Shown in pieces: positions 55,677-63,949 of a stretch of DNA of 64,000 bases. The notes below the pieces were generated by a model, which did not search any database, was not told where the DNA came from, and saw nothing but the letters and a program-made list of their open reading frames with translations. The position numbers and the translations under genes were made by a program. Each line of letters opens with the position of its first letter. The first letter of the stretch is position 1. Source of the stretch: Azospirillum picis (GTDB lineage Bacteria > Pseudomonadota > Alphaproteobacteria > Azospirillales > Azospirillaceae). Location: contig NZ_JAGINO010000002.1 of the NCBI RefSeq assembly GCF_017876115.1, forward strand, positions 434,001 to 498,000, given 5' to 3'.

Positions 55677-56378
55677 TCACGCCCGCGGCGTCAGCCCATG
55701 GGCGATGGTGTGGGCCAGCGTCCGGACCATGGCGCAGATGCCGGCGTCGTCGCGGCCGAACACCACCTGGTCGAGGAACCCGAGCCCGAAGCTGAGCGTC
55801 GCGATGCCGGCCGCCACGTTGGCGAGGTCGGCGTCGGCCGCTATGGCCCCGCGGTCACGGAACCCCTCCAGCCGCTTCAGCAGGCAGGGGGTGCGGCTTT
55901 GCGACAGGGTGCGCGCCATCTCGTCGGCGATCGCCTGGTCGACCAGGGCGCGGGCCAGCACCACGCGGGTGAAGTCGCGGCATTTCCAGCTATGCTTGAG
56001 CTGGGCGTGCAGGAAGCGGGCGAGGTCGGTTTCCAGGTCCTCGTCCGGCGGCGGCAGGTCGCAGCCGCCGGACTCCTCGCGCCAATAGCGCTCGACCACC
56101 GCCAGCAGCAGCCCGCTCTTGCCCGAGAAGTAGCGCTGGATCAGTTGTTCGTTGACCCCGGCGCGGCCGGCGATGTCGCGCGTCGTCGCGGCGTCGAAAC
56201 CGCGCTCGGCGAACACGATCTTGGCGGCGTCGAGCAGCGCGTTCTCGGTCGCAGCGCGGTCGCGCCTGCGCCCTCCGCCCTCGCAGCCGCCCTCCGGCGA
56301 ACAGCAGCCTTCGGCATCGCCGTTCGCGTCCACCTTCCCGTCCAAGTTCCCGTCCAACCCGGTCCCTTTCCGATCCAT
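55677..56378 (-). CDS. TetR-family repressor of the adjacent ene reductase
   Basis: TetR regulator of 233 residues. The DNA-binding domain (about 42-90) reads ATENALLDAAKIVFAERGFDAATTRDIAGRAGVNEQLIQRYFSGKSGLL. A C-terminal ligand domain follows with TetR_C-like helices. The first 40 residues form a Gly/Asp-rich extension with a CC pair (C25-C26) and further cysteines at 32, 106 and 133, some of which could sense electrophiles, as in NemR; that is an inference. Start ATG at 56378, with GAGGAG 11 bases upstream. It is divergent from the ene reductase; two palindromic operators lie between them. Confidence 0.88.
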   Translation of the reverse strand: MDRKGTGLDGNLDGKVDANGDAEGCCSPEGGCEGGGRRRDRAATENALLDAAKIVFAERGFDAATTRDIAGRAGVNEQLIQRYFSGKSGLLLAVVERYWREESGGCDLPPPDEDLETDLARFLHAQLKHSWKCRDFTRVVLARALVDQAIADEMARTLSQSRTPCLLKRLEGFRDRGAIAADADLANVAAGIATLSFGLGFLDQVVFGRDDAGICAMVRTLAHTIAHGLTPRA

Positions 56379-56426
56379 ACCGCGCCTGCTCCTCGCCGAC
56401 AGTCCGGCGGGCACGCGCCCGATGAT

Positions 56427-56446
56427 AAGTATGTAGATACATACTT
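56427..56446. promoter_or_regulatory. TetR operator 1
   Basis: Perfect 20-bp palindrome AAGTATGTAGATACATACTT. It overlaps a TTGACA (56445-56450) that fits a -35 box for the rightward ene reductase gene. Confidence 0.75.
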
Positions 56447-56470
56447 GACAAGCGGCACGCTCTGATTCAA

Positions 56471-56490
56471 GTATGTACCCGCATACATAC
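56471..56490. promoter_or_regulatory. TetR operator 2
   Basis: GTATGTA/TACATAC inverted repeat with a six-base CCCGCA spacer, 44 bases downstream of operator 1. It would cover the -10/+1 region of the ene reductase promoter; the two sites share the same half-site. Confidence 0.65.
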
Positions 56491-56522
56491 AAGCAGACTT
56501 TCCCGGACAGGGGCGTTCCGAC

Positions 56523-57662
56523 ATGCCGCAAAGCACCCACATCGAGAGCACCGACACGCACGCCACTCCGAACCTGTTCACGCCGCTCCGCCTCGGCGCC
56601 ATCGAGCTGCCCAACCGCATCGTCATGGCGCCGATGACGCGCAGCCGTGCCGGCGACGGCAATTGCCCGACGGCGCTGACCGCCGAATATTATGCGCAGC
56701 GCGCCTCCGCCGGCCTGATCATCACCGAGGCGACGCAGGTCTGCGACAGCGCCCAGGGCTATCCGCACACCCCGGGCATCCATACCGACGCCCAGACGCT
56801 GGCATGGCGTTCGGTGGCCGAAGCCGTGCACGACGCCGGCGGCCGCATCGTCGCGCAGCTCTGGCATGTCGGCCGCATCTCCCATCCCTGCTTCCAGCCG
56901 AACGGCGCCGCTCCTGTGGCGCCCTCCGCCATCGCGGCGGCCGGCACGCTGTTCACCGGCGCCGGCATGGAGCCCTTTCCGCTGCCCCGCGCGCTGGAGA
57001 CCGACGAGATCCCGGGGCTGGTCCGCCACTTCGCCGATGCGGCCAAGCGTGCGGTCTTCGACGCCGGCCTCGACGGCATCGAGATCCACGCGGCGAACGG
57101 CTACCTGATCGACCAGTTCCTGCGCGACCGCACCAACAGGCGCACCGACCGCTACGGCGGCAGCGTGGAAAACCGTTGCCGTTTCCTGCTGGAGATCCTG
57201 GAGGCGACGGCCCATGCGGTCGGCGCCGACCGCATCGGCGTGCGCCTGTCGCCGACCGGCGTGTTCAACGACATGGGCGACAGCGACCCGCTGCCGCATT
57301 TCCTGTCGGTCGCCCAGGCGCTCAATCCCTTCAGCCTTGCCTACCTGCACGTGATCGAGGGGCGGCCGGGACACCACATGGCCCCGCCGGAGGGGGCGCC
57401 GCACGTCGCCGAGGCGTTGCGGGCGGCGTTCAAGGGGCCGTTCATCCTGAACGGCGGCTACGGCCGGGCCGATGCCGACGCCGCGCTGGCCAGCGGCCAG
57501 GCCGACGCCGTTAGCTTCGGCGAGGCGTTCATCTCCAACCCCGACCTGCCGCAGCGCTTCCGCACCGCCGCGCCGCTGGCCGAGCCGGACCGCGCCACCT
57601 ATTACGGCGGCGCCGCCAAGGGCTACACCGACTATCCGGCGCTGGAGACCGTGGCGGCCTGA
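56523..57662 (+). CDS. nemA: Old yellow enzyme-type ene reductase
   Basis: FMN flavoenzyme of 379 residues that reduces activated C=C bonds (N-ethylmaleimide, alkenals) with NAD(P)H. The TIM-barrel signatures are NRIVMAPMTRSRAGDG near 31-46, ITEATQVCDSAQGYPHTPGI, AQLWHVGR and the catalytic H189/N192/Y194 in EIHAANGYLIDQFLRD, followed by RTDRYGGSVENR and the phosphate loop LNGGYGRADADAAL. The start at 56523 follows CAGGGGCG. Expression should be derepressed by an electrophile through the divergent TetR. The gene ends before a strong terminator. Confidence 0.93.
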   Translation: MPQSTHIESTDTHATPNLFTPLRLGAIELPNRIVMAPMTRSRAGDGNCPTALTAEYYAQRASAGLIITEATQVCDSAQGYPHTPGIHTDAQTLAWRSVAEAVHDAGGRIVAQLWHVGRISHPCFQPNGAAPVAPSAIAAAGTLFTGAGMEPFPLPRALETDEIPGLVRHFADAAKRAVFDAGLDGIEIHAANGYLIDQFLRDRTNRRTDRYGGSVENRCRFLLEILEATAHAVGADRIGVRLSPTGVFNDMGDSDPLPHFLSVAQALNPFSLAYLHVIEGRPGHHMAPPEGAPHVAEALRAAFKGPFILNGGYGRADADAALASGQADAVSFGEAFISNPDLPQRFRTAAPLAEPDRATYYGGAAKGYTDYPALETVAA

Positions 57663-57744
57663 CCGGCCCCGCCCCCTCCATCGCCGCATCTCCATCGGCG
57701 CGAGAGCGCGTCGTGTGGGCGTCGTGAGACGCACATCCCCCCTG

Positions 57745-57779
57745 CCCCCGACCGGGTCCGCCCGGCCGGGGGTCTTTTT
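57745..57779 (+). terminator. Intrinsic terminator of the ene reductase gene
   Basis: Stem CCCCCG-CCGGG / CCCGG-CGGGGG with one internal mismatch, TCCG loop and a TCTTTTT run after it. Confidence 0.9.
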
Positions 57780-57801
57780 GCGTCCGCGGAGGACGCGAGA
57801 C

Positions 57802-58317
57802 CTACCCGGCCGCCGTCCCGGCCTCGCCGTCCAACCCGCGGGCCAGCGCCGCGATGGTGCCGTAGCCGACCTGGTCGGCCGGGTCGATCTCCGCCATCCT
57901 GGCGAGGATCCCGAGGGCCTTCTCGCGGTTGTGGCGGCGCAGTTCGATGAAGGCCAGCGCCTTCATGGTGAACAGGAAGAAGCGCGCCGGCCCGGCCGCC
58001 GACCAGTCGGTGGTCGTCGCGGTCAGTTGCGACCAGTCGGCGGAAAAGCCGCCCTGGAGCGCTGCCGCGTCCAGCCCGATGCGGGCGACCCTCTCGGCCT
58101 CCACCAGCTTCTTCCGGTTGAAGTAGAACTTGTAGAGCGCATAGAAGACCGGCAGCACCCGCGGCCCCTGGCGATGGGCCTCCCACAGCAGGGCCTCGCA
58201 GGCCTCCGGAAGGTCGCGGGCCTTCACCGCCTCCCGCAGCAACTCGTCGATGTGTTCGGGCACGTCGCCGAAGGCCATGCGGCCGTTCGACATCCTGAGC
58301 TCGATCGGCTGGTCCAT
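57802..58317 (-). CDS. TPR-like protein divergent from the nif operon
   Basis: Protein of 171 residues. Helical repeats of TPR type are visible: LPEACEALLWEAHRQGPRVLPVFYALYKFYFNRKKLVEAERVARIGLDAAA and MKALAFIELRRHNREKALGILARMAEIDPADQVGYGTIAAL. Preceding residues (ELRMSNGRMAFGDVPEHIDELLREA) form an N-terminal module. There is no signal peptide. It is divergent from the nif operon and shares its 302-bp control region, so it may be nitrogen-regulated and have a nitrogenase-associated role; no named nif gene matches. ATG at 58317 is preceded by GTGAGG. Confidence 0.75.
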   Translation of the reverse strand: MDQPIELRMSNGRMAFGDVPEHIDELLREAVKARDLPEACEALLWEAHRQGPRVLPVFYALYKFYFNRKKLVEAERVARIGLDAAALQGGFSADWSQLTATTTDWSAAGPARFFLFTMKALAFIELRRHNREKALGILARMAEIDPADQVGYGTIAALARGLDGEAGTAAG

Positions 58318-58433
58318 CTCGCCTCACCTTTCCGCTGACAGGGTCAACCATCCGACGCACCCGCGAGGCCAGATGGTAAGCGCGGACAGGGGCGGAAAGA
58401 CCACAATCCTTTTGTGCGGCGAAGTGTCGCGGC

Positions 58434-58449
58434 TGTCGCAAAGGCGACA
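58434..58449 (+). promoter_or_regulatory. NifA upstream activator sequence
   Basis: Exact TGT-N10-ACA (TGTCGCAAAGGCGACA), 99 bp upstream of the sigma-54 promoter. It is the only perfect match in this 302-bp region (58318-58619). An imperfect sister (TGT-N10-GCA) begins ten bases upstream. Confidence 0.85.
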
Positions 58450-58548
58450 CGCGAAAAACCCGACAAAACCATTCGCACAAGAAACTTTGTCAGGATTGCG
58501 CCAGCGCACCCTCGCTCCAACCCATTGATTTCGGTGCATATATTGTCT

Positions 58549-58564
58549 TGGCACACTGCTTGCT
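58549..58564 (+). promoter_or_regulatory. Sigma-54 (RpoN) -24/-12 promoter of the nif operon
   Basis: TGGCAC-ACTGC-TTGCT at 58549-58564, all critical GG and GC positions matching the RpoN consensus. Transcription should start near 58576 and give a leader of about 45 bases ending at GAGGAGG before the first gene. Confidence 0.9.
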
Positions 58565-58619
58565 GATGGTATCGCCAGTTCGGCCGGCACACCGGCAACG
58601 CGCTTTGAGGAGGCGGGAC

Positions 58620-59012
58620 ATGGTGACACTGACGGATGCGGCGGTTTCCACCCTGGAACGGGTCCTGGCGAAGTCCGGCGGCACGGCGGCCGGCCTGCGG
58701 ATCGCGGTGACCGACGGCGGCTGCGCCGGCCTGAAGTACCAGATGGGGCTGGAGGCGGCGGCGGCCGACGACGACGCGGTGCTCAGCTTCGGTCCGGTGA
58801 CCATCTTCGTCGATGCCAGCAGCCAGCCTTTCCTGAGCGGCGTGGTGGTCGATTTCGTCGAGGGGATCGAGGGTTCGGGCTTCAAGTTCGACAACCCGAA
58901 TGCGACCAACAGTTGCGGTTGCGGCAAGTCCTTCTCCGCCGGCGGCGAGGGCGGATCCTGCTCCACCGCCTCGTCGGGTTGCGGCACGTCGGCCCCCCAT
59001 TCGACGCATTGA
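58620..59012 (+). CDS. iscA: IscA-like Fe-S assembly protein, nif type
   Basis: A-type Fe-S carrier of 130 residues. Cysteine ligands are C35 in DGGCAGLKY and C99/C101 in TNSCGCGKSF, the three conserved cysteines of the family. The C terminus (about 103-130) is a Gly/Ser/Cys-rich extension with two further cysteines, uncommon in housekeeping IscA. ATG at 58620 with GAGGAGG upstream. First gene after the sigma-54 promoter, before nifU, so it probably receives or carries clusters for nitrogenase maturation. In nif clusters it is also called iscA-nif or nifIscA. Confidence 0.93.
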   Translation: MVTLTDAAVSTLERVLAKSGGTAAGLRIAVTDGGCAGLKYQMGLEAAAADDDAVLSFGPVTIFVDASSQPFLSGVVVDFVEGIEGSGFKFDNPNATNSCGCGKSFSAGGEGGSCSTASSGCGTSAPHSTH

Positions 59013-59086
59013 CCGCCCCGCCCCGGCCACTCCACCCCAAACGGCTCTTCCCCTAGGCGCGCCCCCCACGGAAAGGCAGCAGCGAC

Positions 59087-60010
59087 ATGTGGAACTACAC
59101 CGACAAGGTCAAGGAACACTTCTTCAACCCGAAGAACTCCGGTGTCCTGGACAGCGCCAACGCGGTCGGCGAGGTCGGCTCCATCACCTGCGGCGACGCG
59201 CTGCGTCTGATGCTGAAGGTCGATCCCGATACGCAGGTCATCCAGGACGCGAAGTTCCAGACCTTCGGCTGCGGCTCGGCCATCGCCTCCAGCTCGGCCC
59301 TGACCGAGATGATCATCGGCAAGACGGTGGACGAGGCGCTGACGCTGACCAACCGCGACATCGCCGAGTATCTGGGCGGCCTGCCGCCGGAGAAGATGCA
59401 CTGCTCGGTGATGGGGGCGGAGGCGCTGCGCGCCGCCATCGCCAACTACAAGGGCGAGGCCTGGGAGGACGACCACGAGGAAGGCGAGCTGGTCTGCAAG
59501 TGCTTCGGCGTCGACGCCGCGATGATCGAGCGCGCGGTGACGGTCAACGGCCTGACCACGCTGGAGGAGGTCACCCACTACACCAAGGCCGGCGGCTCCT
59601 GCCAGACCTGCCACGAGAAGATCGAGGAGGTGCTGGAGCAGGTGCTGGCCAGGACCGGCGCCCTCAAGCCGGCGGCGAAGCATGCGCCCGGCACCGTCGG
59701 CCTCGACGCCATCAAGCCGCTGCAGCCGAAGGCGGAGCCGGCGGCTGCGGCCAGGCTGACCAACGTCCAGCGCATGCAGGCCATCATGACCGCCATCGAG
59801 GAGATGCGGCCCCAGATCCAGCGCGACGGCGGCGACGTCGAACTGGTCGACATCGACGGCAAGGACATCTACGTGCGCCTGACCGGCGCCTGCTCCGGCT
59901 GTTCGCAGTCGGCCGGCACGATGATGGGCGTGCAGATGAAGCTGGTCGAGGCGCTCGGCGAGTTCGTGCGGGTCAAGCCCGCCTCGCTGATGCCGGCCCA
60001 TGCGGTCTGA
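59087..60010 (+). CDS. nifU: NifU Fe-S scaffold protein
   Basis: Three-domain scaffold of 307 residues for nitrogenase [4Fe-4S] clusters. The N-terminal IscU-like domain has C35, C62 and C106 ([24 protein letters not shown]). The middle domain holds a permanent [2Fe-2S] cluster with C137, C139, C172 and C175 ([18 protein letters not shown]). The C-terminal Nfu domain has C269-x-x-C272 (GACSGCSQ). A short Pro/Lys linker (about 195-220) separates the last two. All nine cysteines are present, so the protein should be fully active. ATG at 59087 follows AAAGGCAG. It is 13 bp before nifS. Confidence 0.98.
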   Translation: MWNYTDKVKEHFFNPKNSGVLDSANAVGEVGSITCGDALRLMLKVDPDTQVIQDAKFQTFGCGSAIASSSALTEMIIGKTVDEALTLTNRDIAEYLGGLPPEKMHCSVMGAEALRAAIANYKGEAWEDDHEEGELVCKCFGVDAAMIERAVTVNGLTTLEEVTHYTKAGGSCQTCHEKIEEVLEQVLARTGALKPAAKHAPGTVGLDAIKPLQPKAEPAAAARLTNVQRMQAIMTAIEEMRPQIQRDGGDVELVDIDGKDIYVRLTGACSGCSQSAGTMMGVQMKLVEALGEFVRVKPASLMPAHAV

Positions 60011-60023
60011 GGAGGACCTCGCG

Positions 60024-61229
60024 ATGAACCAGGGCATCTATCTCGACAACAACGCCACCACCCGCGTCGACCCGGAGGTGCTCCAGGAGATGCTGCCGTT
60101 GTTCACCGAGCATTTCGGCAACGCGTCTTCGATGCACGGCTTCGGCGCCGCGGTGGGCGGCAAGATCGAATGGGCGCGCAAGCAGATCCAGGCCCTGCTG
60201 GGTGCCGCCCACGACAGCGAGATCGTCTTCACCTCCGGTGGCACGGAAAGCGACAACACCGCCGTCCTGTCGGCGCTGGAGGCCTACCCGAAGAAACGCG
60301 AGATCGTCACCAGCGTGGTCGAGCATCCCGGCGTGCTGTCGCTCTGCGAGTACCTGGAGAAGAAGCGCGGCTACACCGTCCACCGCATCCCGGTCGACGG
60401 CAGGGGCAACCTCGACATGGACGCCTACCGGGCGGCCCTGTCCGACCGGGTCGCCATCGTCTCCATCATGTGGGCCAACAACGAAACCGGGACGATCTTC
60501 CCGGTGGAGGAACTGGCACGGCTGGCCAAGGCCGCCGGGGCCGTCTTCCACACCGACGCGGTGCAGGCGGTCGGCAAGATCCCGATGAAGCTCGCCGACA
60601 GCTCCATCGACATGCTGTCGCTGTCCGGGCACAAGCTGCACGCTCCCAAGGGCATCGGCGCGCTCTACGTCAAGCGCGGCCTGCGCTTCCGCCCGATGCT
60701 GCGCGGCGGCCACCAGGAGCGCTCGCGCCGCGCCGGCACCGAGAACGCGCCCGGCATCGTCGGGCTGGGGGCCGCCGCCCAACTGGCGCTGCTCCACATG
60801 GGCGACGAGAACAGCCGGGTGCGGGCGCTGCGCGACAAGCTGGAGCGGGCGATCCTGGCGGCGGTGCCCGCCTGCTTCGTCACCGGCAACCCGGACGACC
60901 GCCTGCCCAACACCGCCAACATCGCCTTCGAGTACATCGAGGGCGAGGCGATCCTGCTGCTGCTGAACGAGGCCGGCATCGCCGCGTCCTCCGGCTCCGC
61001 CTGCACCTCGGGCTCGCTGGAGCCCAGCCACGTCATGCGCGCCATGGGCGTGTCCTACACCGCCGCCCACGGGGCAACCCGCTTCTCCCTGTCGCGCGAG
61101 ACGACCGAGGAGGAGATCGACCGGGTCATCGCCGTGGTGCCGGACATCATCGCCAAGCTGCGCAGCCTGTCGCCCTACTGGCAGCAGGACGCGGGCAAGC
61201 CCAAAGAGTTCGCGCCCGTCTATTCGTAA
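60024..61229 (+). CDS. nifS: NifS cysteine desulfurase
   Basis: PLP enzyme of 401 residues that provides sulfur to NifU from L-cysteine. The PLP lysine is K204 in SLSGHKLHAPKG; the active-site cysteine C327 lies in SSGSACTSGS. Other blocks are YLDNNATTRVDPEVLQ, FTSGGTESDNTA, ANNETGTIFPV and RAGTENAPGIVG, all typical of group I desulfurases. ATG at 60024 has GAGGAGG upstream at acceptable spacing; a frame start 24 bp earlier is not used. Followed by a structured 142-bp spacer before nifV. Confidence 0.98.
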   Translation: MNQGIYLDNNATTRVDPEVLQEMLPLFTEHFGNASSMHGFGAAVGGKIEWARKQIQALLGAAHDSEIVFTSGGTESDNTAVLSALEAYPKKREIVTSVVEHPGVLSLCEYLEKKRGYTVHRIPVDGRGNLDMDAYRAALSDRVAIVSIMWANNETGTIFPVEELARLAKAAGAVFHTDAVQAVGKIPMKLADSSIDMLSLSGHKLHAPKGIGALYVKRGLRFRPMLRGGHQERSRRAGTENAPGIVGLGAAAQLALLHMGDENSRVRALRDKLERAILAAVPACFVTGNPDDRLPNTANIAFEYIEGEAILLLLNEAGIAASSGSACTSGSLEPSHVMRAMGVSYTAAHGATRFSLSRETTEEEIDRVIAVVPDIIAKLRSLSPYWQQDAGKPKEFAPVYS

Positions 61230-61237
61230 CACCGGAA

Positions 61238-61318
61238 TCGCAGGCCGGGTTCGGGTGCCCGTCCCGGCACCCCGCCCGACGACACCCCGTCGGGGCGGGT
61301 CCCCGGCCCGGCCTGCGA
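61238..61318 (+). other. Large inverted repeat between nifS and nifV
   Basis: Outer 12-bp arms TCGCAGGCCGGG (61238-61249) and CCCGGCCTGCGA (61307-61318) are perfectly complementary. Inside is a second stem, CCCGCCCGACG with CGTCGGGGCGGG (one bulge). In RNA it would form a long, branched hairpin between the nifS stop and the nifV ribosome binding site. It has no U-tract, so it may rather stabilise mRNA or reduce translation downstream. Confidence 0.7.
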
Positions 61319-61371
61319 CACCCTCGGGGAGCGCCCGCGTGGGGCCGCCCCCTCTCAGGAAGGTGCCCTCC

Positions 61372-62547
61372 ATGCCCTCCCGTACCGTCCTCATCAACGA
61401 CACCACCCTGCGCGACGGCGAGCAGACCGCCGGTGTCGCCTTCACGCTCGACGAGAAGATCGCCATCGCCCGCGCGCTCGACGAGGCGGGGGTGCCGGAG
61501 CAGGAGATCGGCATCCCGGCCATGGGCGAGGAGGAGCGCGAGGGCATCCGCGCCGTCGCCGCGCTCGGGCTGAAGGGGCGCCTGATGGTGTGGTGCCGCA
61601 TGCACGACGCCGATCTCAAGGCGGCGCTGTCCTGCGGGGTCGGCTTCGTCAACCTGTCGATGCCGGTGTCCGACATCCACATCACCAAAAAGCTGAAGCG
61701 CAGCCGCGCCTGGGCGCTGGCCGAGATTGGGCGCATGGTCCGCCGGGCCCGCGACCACGGGCTGGAGGTCAGCGTCGGCGGCGAGGATTCCTCCCGCGCC
61801 GACACGGATTTCCTAGTCGCCGCCGCCACCGCGGCGCAGGCCGCCGGCGCCCGCCGCTTCCGCTTCGCCGACACGCTCGGCGTGCTCGACCCCTTCCAGA
61901 CGCGCGCCTGCATCGAGCGGCTCCGACGGGCCACGGACCTAGAGATCGAGATCCACGCCCACGACGACCTCGGCCTCGCCAACGCCAACTCGCTGGCCGC
62001 CGTGCTGGGCGGCGCGACCCACGTCAACACCACGGTGAACGGGCTGGGCGAGCGCGCCGGCAACGCCCCGCTGGAGGAGGTGGTGGTGTCGCTCAAGCAC
62101 CTCTACCACATCGACAGCGGGGTGCGGACGCAGTCGCTGGGGATCATCTCCGATCTGGTCGAGCGGGCGTCGAACCGCCCGGTCGCCGTCAACAAGTCGA
62201 TCGTCGGCGCCGCCGTCTTCACGCACGAGGCCGGCATCCATGTCGACGGGCTGCTGCGCGACCGCGCCACCTACCAGACTTTCGACCCGGCCGAGGTCGG
62301 GCGCGAGCACCGCATCGTGCTGGGCAAGCATTCCGGCACCGCGGCGGTGAAGCTGGCCTATGAACGGCTGGGCATCGCCTGCGACGACGCGGCGGCGCAT
62401 CTGGTGCTGCCGCGCGTCCGGTCGCTCGCCACCCGGGCCAAGCGGCCACCGACGGCCGACGAGTTGCGCGCCTTCCTGGAGGCCGCGGCCAGCGTGGCGG
62501 CCTCTGCGGCGGCCTCTGCGGCGGCCACCACGCTGGCCACCGCGTGA
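61372..62547 (+). CDS. nifV: Homocitrate synthase
   Basis: Condenses acetyl-CoA with 2-oxoglutarate to form homocitrate, the organic ligand of FeMo-cofactor. 391 residues, with [17 protein letters not shown] at the N terminus, the metal ligands [13 protein letters not shown], the [16 protein letters not shown] loop and [14 protein letters not shown]. The C terminus is an alanine-rich repeat ([17 protein letters not shown]) encoded by repeated GCGGCCTCTGCGGC units and seems dispensable. ATG at 61372 with AGGAAGG upstream. Distinguished from leucine-pathway LeuA by its short length and nif context. Confidence 0.96.
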   Translation: MPSRTVLINDTTLRDGEQTAGVAFTLDEKIAIARALDEAGVPEQEIGIPAMGEEEREGIRAVAALGLKGRLMVWCRMHDADLKAALSCGVGFVNLSMPVSDIHITKKLKRSRAWALAEIGRMVRRARDHGLEVSVGGEDSSRADTDFLVAAATAAQAAGARRFRFADTLGVLDPFQTRACIERLRRATDLEIEIHAHDDLGLANANSLAAVLGGATHVNTTVNGLGERAGNAPLEEVVVSLKHLYHIDSGVRTQSLGIISDLVERASNRPVAVNKSIVGAAVFTHEAGIHVDGLLRDRATYQTFDPAEVGREHRIVLGKHSGTAAVKLAYERLGIACDDAAAHLVLPRVRSLATRAKRPPTADELRAFLEAAASVAASAAASAAATTLATA

Positions 62548-62591
62548 CCCCGCCCGCACCGCCAATGAACCCGGACCAGGAGGGCGCAGGC

Positions 62592-63479
62592 ATGGCAGCG
62601 ATCGACACCGACCCGGTGGACCGGGGCACGTCGGAACGGCCCGGCATTGCCGCCCTGCTGCGCGAGGATGTCCGCTGCGTCTTCGACCGCGATCCGGCGG
62701 CCCGCGGCCTGTGGGACGTGCTGACCTGCTATCCCGGAATCCATGCGCTGATGATGCACCGCATCGCCAATGCGGCGTGGCGGCGCGGGGTGCGCTGGCC
62801 GGCGCGCTTCCTGTCCTATGTCGCCAGGGCGGTGACCAACATCGACATCCATCCCGGCGCCAGCATCGGCCGCCGCTTCTTCATCGATCATGGCGCCGGC
62901 GTGGTGATCGGCGAAACCGCGGAGATCGGCAACGACGTGACGCTGTATCACGGGGTCACGCTGGGGGGCACCTCCTGGACCAAGGGCAAGCGGCACCCGA
63001 CGCTGGCGGACGGGGTGCTGGTCGGGGCCGGCGCCAAGATCCTCGGCCCGATCACCGTCGGGTGCAACGCGCGTGTCGGCGCCAACTCCGTGGTGACCAA
63101 GCCGGTGCCGGCCGGCATGACCGTGGTCGGGATCCCCGGCCGCGTGGTGCGGCCCGACACCCAGCGCCACCTCTCCGAGCACGGCATCGACCTGGAACAT
63201 CACCTGATGCCCGATCCGGTCGGCAAGGCCATCGCCTGCCTGATCGATCACATCAACCGCATCGAGGCCCGGCTCGACGCCCGTCCAGTTCCGGTCCCGG
63301 TCCCACTCCAAGCCCCGGTCCCCATCGGCGGCTTGTCACAATTCAACAACAAAAATATCAGTGATCCCGAGTTTCGGCTGAGCGATATAGGTCTGCACGG
63401 TGTCGCCTGCGAATCCTGCGGCAACATCTGCGACCAGGAGGGCCGCGGCCCCACTCCGTCCACCCAGCAGCACGCGTGA
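62592..63479 (+). CDS. cysE: Serine O-acetyltransferase, nif-associated
   Basis: Makes O-acetylserine, the precursor of the cysteine consumed by NifS. The 295-residue protein has a helical N-terminal domain ([31 protein letters not shown]) and a left-handed beta-helix of hexapeptides ([47 protein letters not shown]). A Pro/Val repeat then leads to a C-terminal tail with C273, C276 and C280 ([12 protein letters not shown]) not found in housekeeping CysE, coded by less GC-rich DNA. ATG at 62592 has GGAGGG upstream; a GTG overlapping the nifV stop and an ATG at 62565 are alternatives. Confidence 0.93.
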   Translation: MAAIDTDPVDRGTSERPGIAALLREDVRCVFDRDPAARGLWDVLTCYPGIHALMMHRIANAAWRRGVRWPARFLSYVARAVTNIDIHPGASIGRRFFIDHGAGVVIGETAEIGNDVTLYHGVTLGGTSWTKGKRHPTLADGVLVGAGAKILGPITVGCNARVGANSVVTKPVPAGMTVVGIPGRVVRPDTQRHLSEHGIDLEHHLMPDPVGKAIACLIDHINRIEARLDARPVPVPVPLQAPVPIGGLSQFNNKNISDPEFRLSDIGLHGVACESCGNICDQEGRGPTPSTQQHA

Positions 63480-63492
63480 GGAGCCTTTCGCG

Positions 63493-63828
63493 ATGAGCGA
63501 TTTCACCGAAGACCTCGACGACCTGGAAACCGCGGAAGACTTCCTGCGCTTCTTCCACGTCACCTACGACCAGCGGGTGGTGAACGTGAACCGGCTGCAC
63601 ATCCTCCAGCGCTTCCACGACTATCTCTCCGCCGACAGCGGGATGGAGGGCCTGGACGGCGAGGGGATGTCGACGCGCTACCGCATCCACCTGGAACGGG
63701 CCTACCTGGACTTCGTCACCTCCAGCGCCATCGCCGAAAAGACCTTCAAGGTCCACAAGGAGGAAGCGCGCAAGATGGCCGACCGCTTCGTTCCGCTGGA
63801 CAGCCTGCTGGGCTCCCCTGTCGCCTGA
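63493..63828 (+). CDS. nifW: NifW, nitrogenase-stabilising protein
   Basis: Small protein of 111 residues belonging to NifW: FTEDLDDLETAEDFLRFFHVTYDQRVVNVNRLHILQRFHDYL and the C-terminal FKVHKEEARKMADRFVPLDSLL. NifW associates with the MoFe protein and is thought to protect it from oxygen damage or assist its maturation. ATG at 63493 with GAGGAG upstream. Last gene in view of the operon; a possible terminator and then the edge of the window follow. In related Azospirillum genomes fixABCX comes next. Confidence 0.96.
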   Translation: MSDFTEDLDDLETAEDFLRFFHVTYDQRVVNVNRLHILQRFHDYLSADSGMEGLDGEGMSTRYRIHLERAYLDFVTSSAIAEKTFKVHKEEARKMADRFVPLDSLLGSPVA

Positions 63829-63910
63829 GCGCCGCCCGCCGCCTCACGGCGGCGGATGACGGGCGCGGGACGCCGGGCACGGGCGGAGAAGGCGGCGGGA
63901 CCAAGCGGAA

Positions 63911-63949
63911 GGGGCGCCGGCAAGCCGACACCAGACCGGCGGGCGCCCC
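63911..63949 (+). terminator. Possible terminator after nifW
   Basis: GGGGCGCC (63911-63918) pairs with GGCGCCCC (63942-63949), with inner partial pairing of CGGCAAGCCGAC and GACCGGCG; GTTTCCC follows. It could separate nifW from the next genes, but is not a canonical terminator. Confidence 0.4.

Noticed and set aside
59973..62096. 707-codon ORF antisense to nifS and nifV
   Set aside because: Covers two well-supported nif genes; no independent support.
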